A DNA stretch of 64,000 bases from Balamuthia mandrillaris (GCA_031835245.1 JAVKOQ010000015.1:81001-145000); one strand, 5' to 3'; counted from the stretch's first letter, positions 52,528 to 63,800 are shown. Numbers and translations are program-made. Notes: generated from the sequence alone by a model not told the origin.

Positions 52528-55500
52528 ATGGACAGAAACAAGAAGAGCAAGTCCATGTTCGTGCCAGGAACAAGCAACAGGCAACGCGCCAAAACAAGCG
52601 GCATGATGAAGTTTTTTGGAAAGGAAAAGGCGGCGAGACCGGTCAGCACCGCCCTTCCCAAGACCAGAGACCTCACGTTGCGTGGCGAGAAGAAGAAAGC
52701 CACGCAGATGGCTGATGGCGCGGGAGGTTCAGAAACTTCACAACAGGCTCACCCATCTCTTAAATTTATTCAACAGAAAACAGCTGTACGCTTGCCTCTC
52801 CTATCCTTCGGCGTCTCTTTGTTCCCTTTTCTGACTAAAGTCTTTTTCGAACGAAAAAAAAAAAAAACAATCCAACAAAAGATGTTGGAAAGTGATGCAG
52901 ACTATCTCCTTCAAATATACGAATGTTTAGCTGCACAAACAGAAACCAGCGCAAGTAAGTTTATGGAGTTTCGTTCTTAAAGCCAGTAACAATGTTCTTT
53001 ACGTTGCTTTGGTTCATTGACAAATTTTCAGAAGCTGCAGATGACGGATGCCAACTAGCACGGGTGCTCTCTGAGTTTTGTACTTCTCGAAAGTCAGAAA
53101 AGAAGCTCAGCAATTATGCTGAATGTCTTTTGATGGTAGCAACTTTACAAAGAGGTATAGAGGACTCTAAACAACAACTGGTAGCTAGAACTCTTTTTGT
53201 GTTTCCTTTCTGTAGTGTTGATTATTTGTTCGTTATCGGAACGCTTTTCTCACCTTTCTTTTGAAAAATATATTCTTACACAGGGAAATGTATTATTTGA
53301 AGTTCTTGCAGTTCCAGCAAAGCAATTTGTGGAGGCTGACATTAATAACGCAATGGTACTTTATACATTTATAGTGCAATGAGCACTCTTTCTCTCACCT
53401 CTCTTATTTGGGCTTATATTTTATCTTGTTATCGCAAAAATAAGATAATGAGAGAAGAATTTGAACGATTGGACTCAACACATGAGGCAGCTTTACACAA
53501 AGTAACCAAACAAAAAGGAGCGAAAGCAAAGGTTCTTTACTTCTCTTCGTGTTACTTCCATCCGAGTGATATTTTATTAATCTCCTTGGTCATTTGCAGG
53601 CAATGATCGAGTACAATACTATACGATTTCGTTATGAGCGTATGAGAGAAGAAACAGCTGCCTTGATGAAAGACACCGTGAAGAAAGAAGAGATTGACAA
53701 TCTAGAAAGGGTAATCTTTCTTCTTCTTGTTCTTATTGTTGTTTTCTTTTTCTTCGTCTTCTTCTTGATCTTCTCTTTTGTCTTGAGCTTCGTCTTTCTT
53801 CTCACGGGCCATACATTTTAAAAACACAGCTATGTAACTATGTGGACGCCTATAATGATTATTTTCAAAGCGGGCTTCAAGCGATGAACCAGGTAATGCC
53901 TCAGGTGACGCATTACCGGCAAGTTATCAAGAAGCAACGGGAAAAGCAAATACGAGATAAAGAGGAAAAGGTTCGGCAGGAAATAGAGAGGCAACAGCTG
54001 CTGAAAGATGAGCAAAAGAAATGGCAACAAGAGAGAATGGAGAGAGAAGAGGCCATGGCAGCCATGCGTGCTCGCGGAGAGGAGGTTGACAACGGAAAGA
54101 TATTCGGCGTATCGTTGGATGTATTGATGAAGAGGGAAGGAAAGAAACCACCACAAATACCATCCGTTCTTGAAAAAATGCTCAAATACTTGGAAGAAAA
54201 AGGTTTGTTGGAGCAGTTTTGGTTCACAATTTCGTTACTCTCTGCTAACACAAACATACTATGTGATAGGCTTAACACAATTGGGTCTGTTTCGTGTAGC
54301 TGGTGGTCCTGCGGACATGAAAAACTTGATGCTTGACATTGATTCAGGTTTGATGTCTCTCTTCGCTTCTACTCTACTCCATTTGTTTCTTCTGTTTTTG
54401 TGACTAATATAAATGAGTAGGAAAGGACGTGGACTTTGAAAAATGGACGGACGTACATACTGTGGCTGGAGTGTGCAAGAAGTTGCTCCGAGCCCTCCCA
54501 GAACCGCTTCTTACCTTTGAGCTGTGGGATGACTTTACCCTTGCTGTCCACGATGGTGACCCAATAGCTGCCTCAACAGGCATGGGAGGGCCGAGTATGT
54601 TAACTTCTTCCTTTGGCTTCCTTCCATTACGTTAACTTCATGACATGTCTTAAAAGGTGATATTCCAAGTCCCAGAGGACGAGCTCACACAGCAACAGAA
54701 GGAGTGCTTCCCAGTCCCTCGAGCAAACGAAGCATCGAACGAGAGGCGGAGCGAGTGGCCACCATCAAACGGGTAGTGGAACGTCTACCTCCAAACAATT
54801 ACTCGGTGGCTCGTCGCATCATAGAGTTTTGTGTCAAAGTGGCGGCACGATCAGACGTCAATCGAATGCCGTCTTCTAACTTGGCTGCTCTTATAGGCCC
54901 CAATATCGCCTATCCTAGGATCTCTGACGATGCCTCTTTGTTGAGAGACCTCAACAACGCAAACACATTGGTGCAAATCATGATTGATCATTTTTATGAC
55001 ATCTTTGACCGAGTTACTCTATCAGAAGAAGACGGTATTCGTTCGCTTTCTTTTTTGATTCTCTCTTTCTCTTTCTCTTTCTCTTGGATTTAGTTTAGTG
55101 GCTGACAAGAGATTGATATAGACATAAATGAGAACGAGGAAGATGACAGCGGAAGCGACAGGGAAGGGGATAGCGACGCCTCTTCCGCTAGAGGGGACAA
55201 GAAGAAAGCAGACGGCGAAGCTGAAGAACGTGCCAACACACACAGGAGTCGCCATTCAAAGAAGAGGGGTGGTGAAAGTAAGGCGGGGAGAAAGGAAGAA
55301 GAAGGAAGCGATGATGAAGAAACAACCTCCGAAAATGGATCATTGATGGAAGACGACGATGTGGACGAAGAATGGGCGCAGTCTAAAGCTGCCATCTTGC
55401 GGCTGAAGCAAGCTCGAGACAAGTTCAAAAGAGAGAAGGAACAAAAGGAGAAGGAGAGAGAGCAAAAAGAGAAAGAAGCATCTTCTCCCCCTCCAAAGGA

Positions 55501-56636
55501 AGATAGTGATGGAGGGGCAGGGAGCGGAAGCAGCGGAAGTAGCAGTAGTGGCAAGAAATCCAGTCGCAGCAGTGAAGATGGCAGCAAAAAAGAAAGAGAT
55601 GGGGGAAGCGGCAAAAGAAAGGGTGGCAGGCGAAGAAGACATACCACCAGCAAGAGTATTGATAATTCCACCGTCGCTAATCCCTCTGGTGTCGATGAGG
55701 CGGAGCTGCTCGGCACTAGCCCCTCATCACAGGAAGATCCTCTCGGCGGCAGAGATAACGATGGGGCTGACGCTTCTGCATCATCTACCAACCTTCTTAC
55801 AGGCAGCGACAAGCATGTTAGAACGGTGGTTATAGGTCCTCCCGACGAGGATGAATGGTGGTACAATAACAACAGCAGCAACGCTCACAAGAAACGGTTA
55901 TCCTCCAGCTTCAGCAGGAAAATTATTCCACGAAGAAAGGAAGGAGACACGCGTCGCTCCTCCTGTCTCATCTCGCTCACCCTGGAGAACGAGAATGAGC
56001 TGGAAAAGGCCATGGCTGAAACCTTTGCAACTGCTTCCTTCTCCGGATGGTTTATTGCTTTCTTTCTCACAGCTTTCTTTTGTGTCTTTCTTAGCTTGTG
56101 TGTTCATCCCAATCTTTCTCTCTTTCTCACTGCGTCCGTTTTGTTTACTCGTGTTTCTTGTGAAAAAGGGTGTTGGTTGGATATGTCAAGGACTCGGTCT
56201 CAGTGCTGACCTTTCAAGGGTCGGGTAAAGGTGGGGTGGACGAGCTTGTCCAAAACCTTCATGAGGATCAGGTACAGTTTGCTCTGCTGCGGATCGCTGT
56301 GTGGAAAGAGAGCGGCGCCTCCGGAGGGGAGGGAGAGATCAGCAAGACTACTCGCGACATATTCATCGGCTGGATTGGGCCGCGTGTGGGCATAGTGCAG
56401 AAGGGAAAGAAGAAGTCACACATGGGAGAAGTTAAAGACCTCTTAAAAGTACGTTTATGCTCCTTGTCGGTGAGAAGTTCTTACACACTTTCTCTCTTTC
56501 TCCCTCATTAACCTCTTTTATAACAAAACAACAGCCGTTCCATGCTGAGCTGTTTGCGTTGCGAAAGACCAACTTCACGGAGGAGGTGGTAAGAGCCAAG
56601 TCAGGCCCACTCTCCGGCTCCCACATGATCGACTAA
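52528..56636 (+). CDS. BAR-like coiled coil, RhoGAP and C-terminal ADF-H (coactosin-like) domains
   Basis: Start MDRNKKSKSMFVPGTSN. The first half (to about 54050) is a long helical BAR-type region (EEFERLDSTHEAALHKVTKQ, YNTIRFRYERMREETAALMK, YVDAYNDYFQSGLQAMNQV), expected to bind curved membranes. The RhoGAP domain follows: GVSLDVLMKREG, IPSVLEKMLKYLEE, GLFRVAGGPADMKNL with the Arg finger, VCKKLLRALPEPLLTF and MPSSNLAALIGPNIAYP. A long acidic/Ser/Lys linker (55130-55900) leads to an ADF-H domain: FATASFSGWVLVGYVKDSVS, DELVQNLHEDQVQFALLRI, FIGWIGPRVGIVQKGKKKSH. This resembles free coactosin at 59.8 kb. Predicted role: switching off Rho/Rac while contacting filamentous actin at membranes. Ends SGPLSGSHMID-stop. 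Confidence 0.88.
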
Positions 56637-57004
56637 GACGGAAGGGAGGACACGTCCGTTTGTTTGTTCGTTTGCTTGCTTGTTTGTTGTTCATTCCCAT
56701 GTTGTCCTTCCCTCCGTTGCTCACGAACCCCAAGCCAACAGCACATTCATTAGCCTTTCACTGTCGGCAAAAAGCTGGGGTTCCCCCCAGCCAAATAAAA
56801 CGAGTCTTTTCGGGTGAGAGAGCAGCGCTCGCACAGACAATATTATTATCCCCCTCCTCTCTGCCCACCCACCCACCCATTACACTCATTACCACCAACA
56901 CACAACAACACGCTTCCTGTTCCACCGCCAAAAAAAAAAAACAAAGAGACACACACACACACACACTTGACTTGGCTCTCTCTCTCTCTCTTGGCAAAGA
57001 CAAT
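56637..57004. promoter_or_regulatory. Intergenic region upstream of small membrane-protein gene
   Basis: About 370 bp with CCCACCCACCCACCCAT near 56862, an A tract near 56931 and an ACAC run near 56951. A CT run ends just before the ATG. Probably promoter and leader. Confidence 0.45.
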
Positions 57005-57367
57005 ATGGGTTTCGTGGAGAAGGTGCAGGAATTGCCGGAGGAGCTGCAGCGGCGGGTGGTGGGGACCACCCCGCTGGAGTGGGGCGTGTCGGCGGGGGTC
57101 TCCCTCCTGGTGTGCGTGCTGCTCTTCTGGGCGGGCAAGGACAAGGCCGCCGGCCTCTTCAGCTTCGGCGTGCTGCTCTACACGGTGGTGCTCACCCTGA
57201 CCGCCCAGCTGGTCAAGCGGGAGCAGGGGCACAACCAGTGGGCCTGGACGGTGGTCATCCTCAGCGCGGTGCAGATGGGGGTCCCTGGGGAGAAGTACTT
57301 TTACCCCATCTTGCTGGCGTTGGCCTCCCCCATTGCCAGAACCGTGCTGAGCAACATCAAGCATTAA
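57005..57367 (+). CDS. Small multi-pass membrane protein, unknown function
   Basis: A single-exon frame of 120 codons (MGFVEKVQELPEELQRRVVG to NIKH-stop). After an amphipathic start there are three or four membrane segments: VSAGVSLLVCVLLFWAG, GLFSFGVLLYTVVLTLTAQL, WAWTVVILSAVQMGV and YPILLALASPIARTVL. I do not recognise the family. GC content is clearly higher than in the neighbours, with G or C at almost all third codon positions. This fits a highly expressed gene or a recent transfer, though the A/C-rich leader and surroundings are local in style. It could reside in the ER or peroxisome; nothing in the sequence decides. Confidence 0.65.
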   Translation: MGFVEKVQELPEELQRRVVGTTPLEWGVSAGVSLLVCVLLFWAGKDKAAGLFSFGVLLYTVVLTLTAQLVKREQGHNQWAWTVVILSAVQMGVPGEKYFYPILLALASPIARTVLSNIKH

Positions 57368-57641
57368 GATTCAAGATGGAGATTTTTGGAGGAGGAAGGA
57401 GGTCGGCGGAAGGAGGAAGGAGGAAGGAGGAAGGAGGAAGGAGGAAGGAGGAAGGAGGAAGGAGGAAGGAGGAGGAGGAAGGAGGAAGGAGGAAGGAGGA
57501 AGGAGGAAGGAGGAAGGAGGAAGAGGAAGGAGGAAAAAAAATATAAAACCTTTTTTTTTTGTACTATTTTTTTTTATTCATAGATTTATTTTTTTTTTTA
57601 AAGCAGCAAAAAAAAAGGGAAGAGAGAGAGAGAGAGAGAAG
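57368..57641. repeat. GGAGGAA heptamer minisatellite after the membrane-protein stop
   Basis: About 57405-57535 is made of roughly 17 units of the purine heptamer GGAGGAA with a few GGAGGAG or GAGGAA variants. A/T tracts follow, then (GA)n at about 57619-57638 just before the mL45 ATG. These purine-sense tracts lie outside introns. Confidence 0.85.
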
Positions 57642-59284
57642 ATGAAGACCGCAGTGACGACGTTGCGTTCTGGTGGTTTTAGCGGCGGTGGTGGCCTCCT
57701 CTGTGCGCCACTTTGGAATGGGAGCTTTGGCGTCGCTCCTTCTCGCTCCTTTGCCTCTTCTTCTTCATCGTGGGGGAAGAAGATGATGTTGGCAGGACCA
57801 ACGCGTAGCGGCAGCATAGCTGCAAGATCGAATTGGGTATCCCCTCATCGTTTCGCACTTCACGCCGCCACTCAAGGCAGTATCTTTGGAGCATCCTCAG
57901 CGTCAGCCGTATCTTCTTCGCCATCATTTTCCTTCTACTCCACATCTTTCTCTTCCGCTTCCTCTTCTTCTCTTCCCTCATCTTCATCATATTCTTCCTC
58001 CGCTAGCGCCACCCGTCTTCACTCCCTGCCTTCTCTCCCTCAGCACACGGACCTAAGCGTCCATCCCCGCCACCACAACCACAAAATCAGACCCAGAGAC
58101 AATGGCTTTGGCCTTGCGCTCATCCGCAGGAAAGGGGGAGTCCGAAGGATGGTCATCAAGCAGGCCATGCCAGCTCCGACCGCCCGAAGGCCCGCCGCTC
58201 CGCCGATCTACATCCCAGGCGCTGGAGAGGTGGTGGAGCCCCATCTGGCCCCGCGCGGCCTAGCGTTGTTGCACCCCAAGAAGCTCTACAACAGGCTCAT
58301 GTCCTGGCTGAGGACGGTGCAGGGCTTGAGGATGCTGAAGAGGGCGTTCAGGCAGCAGGACAGGGTCTTCAAGATTGCGACCTTTAGGAGCGAGGCCGAG
58401 GATATATTCCTGAGGTTCTGTAAGGCTCGTGCCAGCGGTGATGTCAAGGAGTTGAAGGACCTCTGCACGGAGAACCTGTTTCCGGTACTGTTCTTAAGTT
58501 TCTCTGCTTCTCTCGTTCTCTTCTCTATTCTCTGTTTCTCTCTCTCCCTCCCTCTTCTCTCTTCTCTCTTTTCTGCTCCTCTCTCATTTCCGGTTGCTCC
58601 TTTTTCTTCTTTCTTTACAATGTTTGGTATCTCTTCGTCTGCTTCATCGCTATCTTGTGAGTGTGTGTGTATGTATGTGTGTATGAGTGTGTGAGTGTGT
58701 GTGTGACTCCTCTTCTCTTCTTGCAATGTACGTTTTGCTGTGTTAACACAACCGGAAATACTGTTCATCAAGCATTTTTTCTTGCTTCTTTGTCCCTTCC
58801 TATTCTTCCTTCTCGTTTCCTATCCCCACAAAAAACTCTTTCTCACCATTTAAACATCCAGACTATCAAATCCTCTCTTCTGCAAAACAAAGGCAACGTT
58901 AAGGTCGACTGGGCGCACGATCCCAGCAAGTTCTCCAGCAAGTTGCTACGAGTGAGATGGATAGAGACCTCTGCCGAAACTATCACCCTGGCTTTTGCCC
59001 AGTTGGTGGTGCAGTTCAACATTTCTCAACGCCTGGCCGTCTACAATACCGCTGGGGAGAGGGTGGCCGGTTCGGAGAGCATGACCCTCGCCAAGGAGTA
59101 CTGGGTGTTTGAGCGGGACGTCCAGAACTTGCGGTCCTCCACGTGGAGGCTGGTGGGCAAGATCGACCCGAGCGCGCAGCCAACGGTCAGCGCCAAGGCG
59201 GAGGAACAGCCGCTCAAAGATGAGAGCGCCACCAACGCCGCCGCCGCCGAGGCACCACCGCCAAAGAGGAGCGTGAGGGGATGA
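57642..59284 (+). CDS. MRPL45: Mitochondrial ribosomal protein mL45 (Tim44-like domain)
   Basis: A large-subunit mitoribosome protein with a Tim44-like fold that helps dock the ribosome at the inner membrane in animals. The N-terminal 140 residues are Ser/Arg-rich, basic and nearly free of acids, as in a long presequence. Then IRPRDNGFGLALIRRKGGVR, PPIYIPGAGEVVEPHLAPRG, LYNRLMSWLRTVQGLRMLKR, FRSEAEDIFLRFCKARASGD and LKDLCTENLFP. After one CT-rich intron (about 58483-58860) it continues VDWAHDPSKFSSKLLRVRW, ISQRLAVYNTAGERVAGSE and KEYWVFERDVQNLRSSTWRL. These match the mL45 domain (family: CF..HCFP and YVVFEKQL....GSWRM). The Ala/Pro C-terminal tail is an addition. Ends PKRSVRG-stop. Confidence 0.87.
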
Positions 59285-59778
59285 CGTGGCAAACATTAAG
59301 ATCATCCGATCAAACCGAATAAATTTGGTTGCAACGAACCCGCGAGTGATCGATGCAATATTTTCGGTTGCCGTAGCAACCCAACCAACAAATGAAATGG
59401 AAACTCCTATTGGCCTTTAAACGGTTCACGTTGAAATTCGATTGGCCCGGAGTTTCTGTGGAGTTTGATATCCTATGCCTTGTTGTGATACAATGTCGGG
59501 AACCAACAAATTGAAATAAACAAAAAAGAATGCAAATCCGATTGCTTTAATTTTTCTATTTTCTTTTTCTTCTTTCTCCCAAAGAAGTTAAAATAAAACA
59601 AAAAGCAACCTCACCGCTTTTTTTTTCTCCTTCTGTATAACTAAACGAACACACAAAGGTTGGTTAACCTGCTCCCCCTCTCACTTGTCCCTCCTCCCCC
59701 CCTTTTTTTTTTGTTACCGGAGACTTCCGCTTCCCTTCTTTTTCGCTCACTTGGCACTTTTTTTCCGTTTTAAAAAAG
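59285..59778. promoter_or_regulatory. Intergenic region upstream of coactosin gene with CCAAT-type boxes
   Basis: About 490 bp. ATTGGCC motifs (inverted CCAAT) at about 59410 and 59443, and a small perfect hairpin GGTTGC-CGTA-GCAACC at 59366-59381. Pyrimidine-rich patches and a poly-T run lie nearer the ATG. Probably the promoter of the coactosin gene, which is expected to be highly expressed. Confidence 0.45.
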
Positions 59779-60398
59779 ATGGCCGACGTCTCTGACCCCG
59801 CTATTTCCGCTGCTTACCAAGCCATCCGCTCTGACAGCGACCCTACTGAGTGGTATGTGCAAAACTCACTTTCTATCTTAACATTTGTTGTCTTTCGCTT
59901 TCTTTCTCGTCAAACTTTTCTCTCTCCAACAAAAAAAACCTCTCTTTTGCGCCTTTGTTCTCCCACCCCTGTCTTCACCCTCTCTTAATTGTGTTCATCA
60001 AACTCACCGACGGAATCCAATCTTTGCCACACACACACAGGGTTGTCATCTACTACGTCAGCGGAGACAAATTGGCTGTGCGCGCCACCGGCTCTGGTGG
60101 ATTTGATGAGGTTGCCGACCAATTCAAGGACGACGAGTGCGCCTATGCCTACGTGCGAGTAACGACCGGTGATGCCGAGAGCAAGCGCGCCAAGTTTGTT
60201 TTTGTCGCCTGGACTGGTGAGAGCGCTGGCATCCTCAGGAAGGCCAAGGTCAGCGTCCACAAGGCCAACGTGAAGAGCGTCTTCCGTGACTTTGCCGTTG
60301 AGGTTCACGCCGCCGAGAGGGACGATCTTAACCACGAGAAGGTCCTCGCCGTTGTGAAGAAGGCCGGCGGTGCCAACTACATGGGTCAGGAGAGCTAA
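59779..60398 (+). CDS. Coactosin-like F-actin-binding protein (ADF-H)
   Basis: A 143-residue ADF-homology protein that binds the sides of actin filaments and counteracts capping. Exons 59779..59852 and 60041..60398 join at DPTEW|VVIYYVSG. It reads MADVSDPAISAAYQAIRSD, then TGSGGFDEVADQFKDDECAY, YVRVTTGD, FVFVAWTGESAGILRKAKVS, HKANVKSVFRDFAVEVHA and ends VVKKAGGANYMGQES-stop. The KANVKSV segment corresponds to the actin-binding site (KAKMS.HK in the family). Length is that of Dictyostelium coactosin. Codons prefer C at third positions, suggesting strong expression. It is a cytosolic actin-cortex protein; compare the ADF-H domain 3.5 kb upstream. Confidence 0.96.
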
Positions 60399-60825
60399 AC
60401 GTGTTTAGTTTCTGAGCTTTGTTTTTTTAAATAGTTTTTTCCGAAACACAAAACAACAACAAACAAAAAAAAAAAAGAAAGATTGAAACCCCACCACCTT
60501 GCTTTCTTTCTCCTCTGCGCTAGGCCTCTTTCTCTTCTCGAGCCCTCTTTGCTTCTCTGTTGGCCTAATGACCGGAACGGAAGACCACGAACGGTTGCTT
60601 GAGGAGCCTTAAGAAAAAACTTGGAAGCCAAGCTGGCCAACTGGCCGCTCATCGCCCTCCTCCTCCCTCCTCCCTCCTCCCTCCTCTTCACGGAAGAGAA
60701 CACATTAAAAAGGAGGCCACCAAAGGCCTTTTCTTTCGGCAGCGCCCAAACATAAGCCTGCTGTTAAAAACAACAACAACAAAAAGGCAACCTTGGTTTT
60801 TGTGCCGCAGATACGTGTCTCTCGG
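60399..60825. promoter_or_regulatory. Intergenic region upstream of RBR ligase gene
   Basis: About 430 bp with a CCTCCCTCCTCCCTCCTCCC run near 60660 and an AACAACAAC patch. A pyrimidine-poor CCGCAG site (acceptor-like) lies just before the ATG, so a 5' UTR intron is possible. No gene is seen. Confidence 0.4.
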
Positions 60826-63800
60826 ATGGAACGGCAAGCATGGCGGGAGGAGCTTGAACTCGTTAAAGCGGTTTACGTTGACCACGCGTTTCCCATCGAG
60901 GAACTCAGCGGAGGTGATGGCTTCACTCTGAAGCGAACTGCTGACAATGGCAGAGGTAAGTCCTTTCCTTTACTCTCTCTCTTCTGCTCTTGCCATAAGT
61001 AACCTCATCGTTTGTTTGCTGTTGCGTTGAAAGTGTTGGTGGTGGTCATGGTTCAAGTGACGAAGGGCTATCCGGAGGAACCGCCGCAACTCAAGGTCAA
61101 AGGCGTTCGTGGCTTGCCGCCGTTACGCTGCGTACTTCTGCAAAGTGCACTCGAGGCAGAGGTTCTCTCTTCCTGCTCTCTGCTCTCTGCTCTCTGCTCT
61201 CTGCTCTCTGCTCTCTGCTCTCTGCTCTCTGCTCTCTGCTCTCTGCTCTCTGCTCTCTGCTCTCTGCTCTCTGCTCTCTGCTCTCTGCTCTCTGCTCTCT
61301 GCTCTCTGCTCTCTGCTCTCTCACTCCTTCTCCTTACGTTGTTCTATTTGTTCGTTGTGTACTGCTGGTTGTTCTTGCTGTTTTTTTAATCTAAACTTTG
61401 GTCGTTGTCTGTGTATGTATGCTTTCTTTGTAACCAAAAGACAACACAGCTATTGGGTAAACCAATGATGCTGTCGTTGATTGCATTCACGGAGGCTTGG
61501 CTTGCCAGCGAGAGTGCCAACCACAAGACAACTGGTTCTGTTTCTACAACGACTAGCAACACATTATCTTCCACATCCAGCTCCTCTACCTCCTTTTCTT
61601 CTTCTTCCTCCTCTTCTTCTTCTTCGCCTACTTCTTCTTCTCTTACGATAGACCCGCAAATTGAATGTTGGGAAAGTGCTTCCTATCAACAGATCAAAGA
61701 CTACGAATGTGTTACACCAGCTCAGGTGCTCTCCTTCATCAAAGAGGAGGTAAGAGACGTCCAAGATATCCTCAAGATACCGCAAACAACTGCCAGAATT
61801 CTTCTCAGCCATTTCCAGTGGAACAAAGAAAAGCTGTTGGGGCAGTTCTTGGACAGTCCTGCTCGAGTATTGTTGGGCGTTAAAGCTTTGGCAACTGAAG
61901 AAGGGGACGTGCGTCAACAGAAAAAAACTAAAGGCAAAGAGAAAGTTCATGAAAAGAAAGGGAGCGCTAATGACGATGAAGATGAAGATGAAGACGAAGA
62001 CCGACCCAAGAGATCATGTCCCGGTTGCTTCGATGAAGAAGGAGAAGGCGGTGTTGGCTTTACTGCGATGGATTGCGGTTCTCTTCTCTCTCTCTCTCTC
62101 TCTCTCGTTCTCTTTCTCTGGTTCAGTTTACTTATGGTGTTGTACTCATTTAGGTCATTTCTTCTGTAACGACTGTTGGAAAGAATATCTCTCCATCCAA
62201 ATCAAGGAAGGAAAGGCAGAGAACATAAGCTGTCCTGCCTACAAGTGCAATCGTACAGTGGATCACATGGCGGTCAAAGGTCTTGTGGATGAGGAGACTT
62301 TCAACAAATACAATTCGTTCCTGGTACGCTCTTATGTCGACAATCATCCATATTATGCATGGTGTCCTGCCGCTGGTTGCGACAACGCCATTAAGGCAAC
62401 TGGTAAGCTCAATTGTACTGTAATATGTGATTGTGGAGAGTCCTTCTGGTACGTACACACACACACACACACACTCTCTCTCTCTCTCTCTCTCTCTCTC
62501 CTTCCTTCTTCCAATCTATCACTTTGTTTCTCCTTTCTCTCTCTTTTTCTCTTTCATGACTTTTTTTTGTTGGGGATCTAGTTTTTTGTGCAAGAAGGAA
62601 GGCCACTATCCCTGCACATGCACGATGATGGATAAATGGTCACACCACGTGAAGGATGAGAAGCAATCTCTGGACTACATCTCTAAATTTACAAAGGACT
62701 GCCCAAACTGTAATAACGGTAAATACTTTCTCGCTTCTCTCATTATTTTACTGTTCTTATTTGACATATTCTCTAGCTATCGAAAAGAACGGGGGTTGTA
62801 ATAAAATGTCATGTTCTTATTGGTAAGTTGTGTTCCTTCCCCTTCTTCATCGTTTCTAATATTTGTATTCCTAAAGTGGATTCATGTTTTGTTGGGTGTG
62901 CTTGGGAGATTGGAAGACACACAACTTCTTTTACACGTGCAATCGCTTTGAGGGCAAGAAAAAGCAAAGCAACAACAAGCAGGACGGTAACAGAAAGCTA
63001 CTCTCTGGACGAGAAGCTTTGGAAAAGTATACCCACTATAACACCCGATTCAGCAATCATGATCGCTCTAGACAATTGGAGAGTCTTATTCGGTATTTTC
63101 TTTTCTTTCTTTCCAAGATTTCTACTTTATTTTATCGTTTTACGTTGATACCAAGTCTAACTCCCCAATCGAAACAGCAAAACATCTCAAAGAAAGCTAC
63201 AAGAGTTGGAACAGGCATTTTTGAACACCAAAGAAGAGCAAGGCAGTGGGGATCTCTATCTATGCAGAAAGTTAACGGCCGATTTATCTCAATTTGAGAA
63301 AGAGTACAAAGAAGCGTTAAACGTGCTGCTCCATTGCCGTCGGTTGCTGAAGTACTCTTATGTACTTATGTACTATTACACCGACAAACTTGGGTTAAAT
63401 CAGGATTTGTTCGAGTTTCTGCAAGAAGATTTAGGTTGCTTGCTTCTCTTCTGTTCTCCTCTCACCCTTTTGTGTTTTAATCCTACCTACTTCTGCTAAC
63501 ATAAATTTGAACTCATGAACAGAGACTGCAACGGAACAACTTTCAGAGGTGGTAGAAGCTCCTTTAATACCAGAAGAGGACTCTAGCAAGCGAAAGAATC
63601 AACACAGCATCAACTCTCTGGAAACCTTTCATACACGCTTTTCCAACAAACGAAGAACATTGGTAGCTCTCGTCCAAAAGGCACAACAAAGGATGCAAAG
63701 CCTCAGCGACCAAGTGGAGAGAGAATGGATTGTCGACGAAACAGATGATCCAATCGCTACTGAGCTTTTGGCTAAACGCAAGAAGCAAACTATGAATCGA

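Noticed and set aside
61170-61320. Regular heptamer array that might be read as a CRISPR-like array
   Set aside because: There are no spacers and no conserved long repeat; it is a plain tandem minisatellite in a eukaryotic intron.
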